Shown here in pieces: positions 16,708 to 21,543 of a DNA stretch of 21,543 nucleotides. Made by a program: the position numbers and the translations under genes. The stretch is taken from NCBI GenBank assembly GCA_050260215.1, contig JBLNBU010000232.1:1-21543 (forward strand), read 5' to 3'. The stretch comes from JBLNBU01 sp050260215. Lineage in GTDB: Bacteria > Pseudomonadota > Alphaproteobacteria > Rhodospirillales > Magnetospirillaceae. Under the pieces are notes generated by a model. That model ran no database searches and was not told where the DNA came from. It was given only the letters and a program-made list of their open reading frames with translations. How positions within the stretch are numbered: the stretch's first letter is position 1; each line of letters opens with the position of its first letter.

Positions 16708-17837
16708 CGTTTACCGAGCTCACCGTCGACCTGGCCGAGCGCAGCTATCCCATCCGCATCGGCCCCGGCCTGATCGACCGGGCCGGCCCGATGATGGCGC
16801 CGCTGATGAAGGGCCGGCGCGCTTTCATCGTCACCGACGACGTGGTGGCGCCGCTGTATCTGGACCGCGTCGAGGCGTCCTTGCGCGCCGCCGGCATCGA
16901 GCCCGTGCACGCCATCCTGCCCGCCGGCGAGCAGACCAAGGACTTCGCCCACCTGGAAGCGCTGCTGGACGACATGCTGGCCGCCCGGGTCGAGCGCGGC
17001 ACCATGGTGGTGGCGCTGGGCGGCGGGGTCATCGGCGACCTGACCGGCTTTGCCGCGGCGGTGCTGCTGCGCGGCGTCGACTTCGTCCAGATCCCCACCA
17101 CCCTGCTGGCCCAGGTCGACAGCTCGGTGGGCGGCAAGACCGGCATCAACACCAAGCGCGGCAAGAACCTGGTCGGCTCGTTCCACCAGCCTCGTCTGGT
17201 GCTGGCCGACACCGCGACGCTGGACACCCTGGACCGCCGCCAGGTGCTGGCCGGCTATGCCGAGGTGCTGAAATACGGCTGCATCGACGATCCCGACTTC
17301 TTCGCCTGGCTGGAAGCCAACGCCAGCAAGGTGGCCGACGGCGACGAGGCCGCGCGCCGCCACGCGGTCGCCGTCAGCTGCACCGCCAAGGCCCGCATCG
17401 TCGCCGCCGACGAGCGCGAGGGCGGCGTGCGCGCGCTGCTCAACCTGGGCCACACATTCGGCCACGCGCTGGAAGCCGAGACCGGCTTTTCCGACGAGAT
17501 GCTGCACGGCGAGGCCGTCGCCATCGGCATGGTCATGGCCTTCCGCCTGTCGGTGCGCTTAGGGCTGTGCCCGGCCGCCGACGCCGACCGGCTGGTGGCC
17601 CACATGGACGCCATCGGCCTGCCCGCCCGCCTGCCCGGCAACCGCAACTGGGATGTCGGCCGCCTGATCCACCACATGGCCGGCGACAAGAAGGTCAAGG
17701 ACGGCAAGGTCACCTTCGTGCTGGCCCGCGGCATCGGCCAAAGCTTCCTGACCCGCGACGTCGACCCGGCCGACGTGGCGGCCATGCTGACCGAGTTCGT
17801 GGGGCTGACCGAGTTCGTGGGCCGGTCCGCGAATTGA
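16704..17837 (+). CDS. aroB: 3-dehydroquinate synthase
   Basis: 377 aa. Converts DAHP to 3-dehydroquinate using NAD and a divalent metal. NAD-binding GGGVIGD is at 106-112, and PTTLLAQVDSSVGGKTGIN covers 131-149 with the active-site lysines. Metal ligands are E187 in GYAEVLKYG, H250 in NLGHTFGHALE and H268 in MLHGEAVAIGM. Translation is coupled to aroK by the ATGA overlap. The extreme C-terminus carries a tandem duplication, LTEFVG-LTEFVG, encoded by an 18-bp direct repeat just before the end; it lies outside the catalytic core and is probably neutral. Confidence 0.97.
   Translation: MTFTELTVDLAERSYPIRIGPGLIDRAGPMMAPLMKGRRAFIVTDDVVAPLYLDRVEASLRAAGIEPVHAILPAGEQTKDFAHLEALLDDMLAARVERGTMVVALGGGVIGDLTGFAAAVLLRGVDFVQIPTTLLAQVDSSVGGKTGINTKRGKNLVGSFHQPRLVLADTATLDTLDRRQVLAGYAEVLKYGCIDDPDFFAWLEANASKVADGDEAARRHAVAVSCTAKARIVAADEREGGVRALLNLGHTFGHALEAETGFSDEMLHGEAVAIGMVMAFRLSVRLGLCPAADADRLVAHMDAIGLPARLPGNRNWDVGRLIHHMAGDKKVKDGKVTFVLARGIGQSFLTRDVDPADVAAMLTEFVGLTEFVGRSAN
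17787..17822 (+). repeat. 18-bp tandem duplication at the aroB 3' end
   Basis: Two adjacent copies of CTGACCGAGTTCGTGGG plus G or C (17787-17804 and 17805-17822), 17 of 18 identical and in frame. Confidence 0.9.
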
Positions 17838-17843
17838 CTGATC

Positions 17844-17913
17844 GTCATGGCCGGGCTTGACCCGGCCATCCACGTGGTGCCGCATGGATGCCCGGATCAA
17901 GTCCGGGCATGAC
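17844..17913. repeat. dispersed double-hairpin palindrome between aroB and the CorC-type gene
   Basis: A 70-bp inverted repeat. The left arm (17844-17871) begins GTCATGGCCGGGCTTGACCC and the right arm ends AAGTCCGGGCATGAC (17899-17913). Each arm is itself a hairpin (TGGCCGGG...CCCGGCCA and TGCCCGGA...TCCGGGCA), and the two arms are imperfect reverse complements. This matches a very common alphaproteobacterial intergenic repeat that I know from many genomes. It may act as a transcription end or mRNA-stability element after aroB. Confidence 0.85.
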
Positions 17914-17938
17914 GCCTGCTAAGGTGGACGAGAGACCC

Positions 17939-19216
17939 ATGGACCAGATCACCCTGTCGCTGATCGCCATCGTCGTGCTGCAGATGATGTCGGCGTTCTT
18001 CGCCGGCTCGGAGACGGCGCTGACCGCGGTGTCCAAGCCCTACATGCACCAGCTCGAGGCCGACGGTGACCGCCGCGCCGCCATCGTCAACCGGCTGATC
18101 AAGGGCCGCGACCAGCTGATCGGGGCGCTGCTGCTGGGCAACAACCTGGTCAACATCCTGGCCTCGTCGCTGGCCACCGGGGCCCTGGTCGGCCTGTTCG
18201 GCGAGGCCGGCATTGCCTATGCCACCGCCGGCATGACGGTGATCGTGGTGATCTTCGGCGAGGTGCTGCCCAAGACCTATGCCATCTACAACGCCAACCG
18301 CATGGCGCTGCTGGCCGCCCCGCCGGTCGCCGCGCTGGTGCTGCTGCTGACGCCTTTCGTCCGCGGCATGGAGCTGGTGGTGCGCCTGGTCTTCCGCCTG
18401 TTCGGCGCCACCTACGCCACCGAAGCCAGCGTCCGCGACGCCATGATGGAGCTGCGCGGCGCCATCGAGGTCCACGCCCGCGGCGAGGAGGTCAAGACCG
18501 AGCAGCAGATGATGCGCTCGATCCTCGACTTGGGCGACGTCGAGGTGGGCGAGATCATGACCCACCGCCGCGCCGCAGTGACCATCGATGCCGACCAGCC
18601 CCCGGCGGAGATCGTCGAGCAGGTGCTGAAAAGCCCCTATACCCGTATCCCGCTGTGGCGGGGCGAGGCCGACAACATCGTCGGCGTCGTCCACGCCAAG
18701 GACCTGCTGCGCGCGGTCCGTGCCCTGGGCGGCGAGGTCGAGAAGCTGGACGTGGTCGAGATCGCCTCGGACCCGTGGTTCATCCCCGAATCCACCTCGC
18801 TGCTGGAACAGCTGCAGGCCTTCCGCGAACGGCGCGAGCATTTCGCCCTGGTGGTCGACGAGTACGGCTCGCTCAAGGGCGTGGTGACGCTCGAAGACAT
18901 CCTGGAGGAGATCGTCGGCGAAATCGCCGACGAGCACGACGTCTCGGTCCCCGGCGTGCGTCCCCAGGGCGACGGCAGCTACATCGTCGACGGCCAGGTC
19001 ACCATCCGCGACCTCAACCGCGAGTTCGAGTGGCGGCTGCCAGACGACGAGGCGGCAACCATCGCCGGTTTGGTTCTCCACGAGTCGCGCCAGATCCCGC
19101 AACCCGGGCAGGCCTTCCTGTTCCACGGCTTCCGCTTCGAGGTGCTGCGCCGCCAGCGCAACCAAATCACCGCATTGCGCGTCACCCCTCCCGCGCCCCC
19201 GTCCGAAGAGGCTTGA
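17939..19216 (+). CDS. CNNM/CorC-HlyC family membrane protein with CBS pair
   Basis: 425 aa from ATG 17939; an upstream in-frame start at 17888 would begin inside the palindromic repeat. The N-terminal DUF21/CNNM domain (about 1-190) has several membrane segments with FAGSETALTAVSK, GALLLGNNLVNILASS and IFGEVLPKTYA, hallmarks of this family. A CBS pair (about 205-330) includes GEIMTHRRAAVTI, YTRIPLWRGEADNIVGVVHA and LVVDEYGSLKGVVTLEDILE. The C-terminal CorC_HlyC domain (about 345-415) has DGSYIVDGQVTIRDLNREFE. Family members are linked to Mg/Co efflux or ion homeostasis, with the CBS pair sensing adenine nucleotides; the ion here is not established. It follows aroKB in conserved alphaproteobacterial order. 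Confidence 0.92.
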   Translation: MDQITLSLIAIVVLQMMSAFFAGSETALTAVSKPYMHQLEADGDRRAAIVNRLIKGRDQLIGALLLGNNLVNILASSLATGALVGLFGEAGIAYATAGMTVIVVIFGEVLPKTYAIYNANRMALLAAPPVAALVLLLTPFVRGMELVVRLVFRLFGATYATEASVRDAMMELRGAIEVHARGEEVKTEQQMMRSILDLGDVEVGEIMTHRRAAVTIDADQPPAEIVEQVLKSPYTRIPLWRGEADNIVGVVHAKDLLRAVRALGGEVEKLDVVEIASDPWFIPESTSLLEQLQAFRERREHFALVVDEYGSLKGVVTLEDILEEIVGEIADEHDVSVPGVRPQGDGSYIVDGQVTIRDLNREFEWRLPDDEAATIAGLVLHESRQIPQPGQAFLFHGFRFEVLRRQRNQITALRVTPPAPPSEEA

Positions 19217-19269
19217 CGCCCCGCCGGCAGCGTTCACACTCTTCCCCAGGGGTGGGCCTGGGGGAAAAC

Positions 19270-19737
19270 ATGCGCGCCAAGATCGTTCCGGATGTGGTCG
19301 AGGCCCGGCCGCCGCTGGCACTGCCGTCCGCCGCCAGCGTGCGCCAGGCCGCCACCATGATGGCCGACAACCGGGTCGCCGCGGTGCTGGTCATCGACGA
19401 CGGCGAACTGGTCGGCATCTTCACCGAGCGCGACGTCACCGTCCGCGTGGTCGCCGCCGGCCTGCCCCCCGACACCACCTTGCTGCAGCGGGTGATGACC
19501 CCCGAACCGGCCACCCTGGCCGCCGACGACAGCGTCGGCCAGGCGCTTGAGGCCATGCGGCGCATGAAGGTGCGCCACCTGCCGGTGATCGGCGAAGACG
19601 GCACCGTGGTGGCGGTGGTGTCGGTGCGCGACCTGCTGGTGGCACTGCAAAAGGAACTGGAGACCGAGGTGCTCAGCCGCGACGCCCACATCTTCGGGCT
19701 CAGCGACGCCTGGACCCCCTCCGAACACGACATCTAG
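19270..19737 (+). CDS. tandem CBS-domain protein
   Basis: 155 aa from ATG 19270 with GGGGGA about 5 nt upstream, 53 bp after the CorC-type gene. It consists almost only of two CBS domains: the first (about 14-65) with VRQAATMMADNRVAAVLVI and LVGIFTERDVTVRVV, the second (about 75-135) with VMTPEPATLAADDSVGQALE and RHLPVIGEDGTVVAVVSVRD. Such proteins bind AMP/ATP or NAD(H) between the CBS motifs and act as soluble energy or redox sensors or gate partner proteins. No membrane segment. Co-orientation with the CBS-containing CorC-type gene suggests cotranscription, but a partner cannot be named. Confidence 0.92.
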   Translation: MRAKIVPDVVEARPPLALPSAASVRQAATMMADNRVAAVLVIDDGELVGIFTERDVTVRVVAAGLPPDTTLLQRVMTPEPATLAADDSVGQALEAMRRMKVRHLPVIGEDGTVVAVVSVRDLLVALQKELETEVLSRDAHIFGLSDAWTPSEHDI

Positions 19738-19740
19738 TAT
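19711..19740 (+). promoter_or_regulatory. weak putative promoter at the end of the CBS gene
   Basis: TGGACC (19711-19716) and TAGTAT (19735-19740) with 18 bp between. It would start transcription near 19747 into the gene-less interval that ends in the terminator at 19924-19952. Pattern match only. Confidence 0.2.
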
Positions 19741-19756
19741 GACAATTGTGTAACCG

Positions 19757-19778
19757 CGACGATTTCTCGTCGACTTTT
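19757..19778 (+). terminator. weak intrinsic terminator of the CBS gene
   Basis: CGACGA, TTTC loop, TCGTCG (19757-19772), then ACTTTT. A short 6-bp stem with a short T-run, 20 nt after the CBS stop codon. Confidence 0.4.
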
Positions 19779-19952
19779 GGCCCCGTCACTTGTTACCGTC
19801 TTGTCGGCAACATCGGAGGAAGGGGGTCCTCGTTGCGCAAGCGCGCTCTTGATCGAGCAGCACCAGGGCAGGCAAGCCCGCCGCCGGCAGGCTCCAAGGC
19901 CGCCGCCGCCCCCGTCGTCCAGAGGGTCTTCCCATGCGGAAGGCCCTTTTTT
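19779..19952 (+). ncRNA. putative orphan RNA or leader ending in an intrinsic terminator
   Basis: No credible gene lies between the CBS gene and the PhoH-like gene. The interval contains small stems (GAGGA...TCCTC near 19817-19833; GCTC...GAGC near 19845) and closes with the strong terminator at 19924. It could be a small RNA or an attenuated 5' leader of the PhoH-like gene. I could not match it to SRP, 6S, tmRNA or RNase P RNA. The 5' end is not defined by sequence. Confidence 0.35.
19924..19952 (+). terminator. strong intrinsic terminator before the PhoH-like gene
   Basis: GGGTCTTCC (19924-19932), CATGC loop, GGAAGGCCC (19938-19946), then six T (19947-19952). The 9-bp stem has one G-U wobble. 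It ends 48 bp before the PhoH-like ATG. Confidence 0.85.
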
Positions 19953-20000
19953 CATGCCCTCTTCACTGCAGCTCTCCACCACCGAGCCAAGGAGGCCTAG

Positions 20001-20732
20001 ATGGCCAAACGCGCCGCCCGTGCAGCCGCTTCCCGCCACGAGCCCGTCGTCCCGCTGTATCCCGACAGCGGCTGGAGCCCGGTCGCCACCGACGACCGCC
20101 GCGACCAGAGCTATTTGCGCAAGGTCCGCCCGCAGAGCGAGAACCAGCGCCTGCTGCTGAAGGCGGTGACCGAGAACAGCCTGACGCTGGCGCTGGGGCC
20201 GGCCGGCACCGGCAAGACCTATCTGGCCATCTCGGCCGCGGTCGAGGCATTCGAGGAAGGCCGGGTCGCCCGCATCATGCTGTCGCGCCCGGCGGTGGAG
20301 GCCGGCGAATCGCTGGGCTTCCTGCCCGGCGACATGCAGGAGAAGCTGGCGCCCTACCTGCGGCCGCTCTACGACGCGCTGTCCGACCGCCTGGGCGGCA
20401 AGCGCCTGCGGGCGCTGCTGGCCGACGGCAGCATCGAGATCGCCCCCATCGCCTACATGCGCGGGCGCACGCTCAACAACGCCTTCGTGGTCATCGACGA
20501 GGCGCAGAACTGCACCTACGGCCAGATCAAGATGCTGCTGACCCGGCTGGGCTGGCACTCGACCATGGTGCTGACCGGCGATCCCGACCAGTCCGACCTG
20601 CTGCCCGGCCTGTCCGGCCTGGCCGACATCGCCGACCGCCTGCGCGCCCTGCCCGAGGTGGCAGTGGTCGACCTGGACGAGACCGACATCGTCCGCCACC
20701 CGCTGGTCGCCAGCATGCTGACCGTGCTTTAG
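20001..20732 (+). CDS. PhoH-like ATPase
   Basis: 243 aa from ATG 20001, preceded by a near-perfect AAGGAGG ribosome-binding site. Walker A GPAGTGKT is at 66-73, Walker B FVVIDEAQN at 162-170 and the sensor-like LTGDPDQSD at 191-199; SRPAVEAGESLGFLPGDMQE is characteristic of PhoH proteins. It lacks the N-terminal extension found in YbeZ-type PhoH, and no ybeY lies next to it, so this is the short stand-alone form rather than the ribosome/rRNA-maturation operon member. The family is thought to be RNA-linked ATPase/helicase-like; the exact role is unsettled. The first 20 residues are basic and could contact nucleic acid. The strong terminator upstream suggests its own promoter or attenuation control. 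Confidence 0.93.
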   Translation: MAKRAARAAASRHEPVVPLYPDSGWSPVATDDRRDQSYLRKVRPQSENQRLLLKAVTENSLTLALGPAGTGKTYLAISAAVEAFEEGRVARIMLSRPAVEAGESLGFLPGDMQEKLAPYLRPLYDALSDRLGGKRLRALLADGSIEIAPIAYMRGRTLNNAFVVIDEAQNCTYGQIKMLLTRLGWHSTMVLTGDPDQSDLLPGLSGLADIADRLRALPEVAVVDLDETDIVRHPLVASMLTVL

Positions 20733-20760
20733 GAAGGAGGCACGTCGAGGCCGCGGCCAA

Positions 20761-20776
20761 GGGCGCGAATGCGCCC
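20761..20776. repeat. perfect 6-bp hairpin between convergent genes
   Basis: GGGCGC, GAAT loop, GCGCCC, between the PhoH-like stop (20732) and the stop of the minus-strand gene (20797). There is no T-run on either side in the right place. Confidence 0.4.
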
Positions 20777-20796
20777 GCCCGGCGAGGGCAAAAAGA

Positions 20797-21543
20797 TCAA
20801 CCCTTCCGCTTGGCGTCCATGGCGGCACGGACGTGGACCAGGTCGCGGCCCATGGTGCGGATGTAGTCGAGCAGGGTTTCCAGCACCAGGATGACCAAGT
20901 CGGGCGACTTGGACACCTGCAGCTTCAGGGCCGCCTTGGGCAGCACCAGGCAGGTGGTCTCCTCGACCGCTTCGGCCGAGGCCATGCGCGGCTCGTCGTC
21001 GATCAGGGCCATTTCGCCGAACACGCCGCCGTGGGACAGCTCGCCCAGCACCATCTTGCGCCCCTCGGCGGTCTTGTAGATGGCGACGCGGCCGCTTTCG
21101 ATCACATAGGCTTCCTCGCCGCGCGCCCCTTCCTCGAAGATCACCTGGCCGGGCTTGAAGCGCTTGCGCCCGGTACGCTCGTCGCCCTGGGGCGGGCCGG
21201 AGCGCGGCGCCGTCTGCGGCTGGGCCAGGCCTGGGCGCTGGGCCTGCTTGAACCCCGGCGGCAGCTTGATCAGCGGCTCGGGACGCGGCAGCGGCGCCGC
21301 CTTGCGCCGTTCGGCACCCGGCGCGCCGCGGTCGGCGATGCGCCGGCACGGCCCCACATAGACGCCCGACTTGACGAACGGCCTGGGGTTGACCAGCACG
21401 CTGCGCAGGCGGCGGAACAGGGACTCGGCCGACACCGGCTTGACCAGGTATTCGTTGATGCCGGCGTTGCGGGCGGTGATCACCGTCTCCATCTCGGATT
21501 CGGCCGAGACCATGACGATGGTGACGTCCGAGCAGGTCAGCAG
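20797..21543 (-). CDS. response-regulator receiver / cyclic-nucleotide-binding fusion (N-terminus off right edge)
   Basis: The frame is open to the window edge; 248 residues are visible and the start is missing. The first ~50 visible residues are the C-terminal half of a receiver domain: VTIVMVSAESEMETVITA supplies the beta4/alpha4 region and GINEYLVKPVSAESLFRRL the invariant K-P. The phospho-acceptor Asp would lie outside the window. A linker with SGVYVGPCRRI follows, similar to the Y-x-GP-x-RR tag seen after some receiver domains. The C-terminal cNMP-binding domain (FKPGQVIFEEGARGEEAYVI) has the phosphate-binding cassette GGVFGEMALIDDEPRMASA with E and R in place, so cAMP/cGMP binding is plausible. 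There is no HTH after it, so it is not a CRP-type transcription factor. Likely links phosphorelay to a cyclic-nucleotide signal. Confidence 0.88.
   Translation of the reverse strand: MLTCSDVTIVMVSAESEMETVITARNAGINEYLVKPVSAESLFRRLRSVLVNPRPFVKSGVYVGPCRRIADRGAPGAERRKAAPLPRPEPLIKLPPGFKQAQRPGLAQPQTAPRSGPPQGDERTGRKRFKPGQVIFEEGARGEEAYVIESGRVAIYKTAEGRKMVLGELSHGGVFGEMALIDDEPRMASAEAVEETTCLVLPKAALKLQVSKSPDLVILVLETLLDYIRTMGRDLVHVRAAMDAKRKG

Noticed and set aside
19779..19952. SRP, 6S, tmRNA or RNase P RNA
   Set aside because: I looked for the conserved cores (for example the SRP GGUCAGG...GGAAGG loop and RNase P GAGGAAAGUC) on both strands and did not find them.
19746..20000. 84-codon open frame before the PhoH-like gene
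   Set aside because: It runs through a strong intrinsic terminator, starts at a TTG without a ribosome-binding site and has no recognisable features.

Overview
The window is GC-rich, densely coded alphaproteobacterial chromosome. Protein sequences and gene order (glnD; yejABEF; xerD divergent from aroK-aroB-CorC/HlyC; a PhoH-like ATPase) point to Rhodospirillales, perhaps a Magnetospirillum-like genus. The genus is a guess from general resemblance. No rRNA, tRNA, CRISPR array, phage structural genes or classical insertion sequence was seen. No gene-free stretch exceeds about 265 bp; the longest are 15879-16140 and 19738-20000.

Left part (1-4025) is accessory in character. It holds the N-terminal part of a TPR protein running off the left edge, and a secreted four-cysteine protein of unknown function. 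Divergent from the latter, 38 bp away, is a 559-aa T4-lysozyme-like (GH24) muramidase with an intact E-D-T triad, a Pro/Ala-rich linker, two peptidoglycan-binding-like repeats and no signal peptide. Then come a small possible alpha/beta-barrel protein and a DUF2934 protein with a histone-H1-like Lys/Ala/Pro tail.

Middle (4178-13932): glnD (PII uridylyltransferase, nitrogen signalling) converges on a minus-strand peptide/microcin C-type ABC importer operon, yejA-yejB-yejE-yejF. yejA/yejB and yejE/yejF are translationally overlapped. Between yejB and yejE sits a compact 417-bp unit: a GxxExxY (PDDEXK_3-like) gene bounded on both sides by three 10-bp repeats in inverted orientation. The repeats supply the gene's own start codon and a 7-codon upstream micro-ORF coupled to it. 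This unit is the best candidate for an undescribed element. Upstream on the same strand are xerD, whose ribosome-binding site lies in an 11-bp GC hairpin, a 593-aa exported protein and an overlapping 46-aa membrane-anchored protein.

Right part (16141-21543): aroK and aroB (shikimate pathway, ATGA overlap), a dispersed double-hairpin repeat, a CNNM/CorC-type membrane CBS protein, a soluble tandem-CBS protein, a gene-less interval ending in a strong intrinsic terminator (orphan RNA or attenuator), a PhoH-like ATPase, and a partial response-regulator/cyclic-nucleotide-binding protein running off the right edge.
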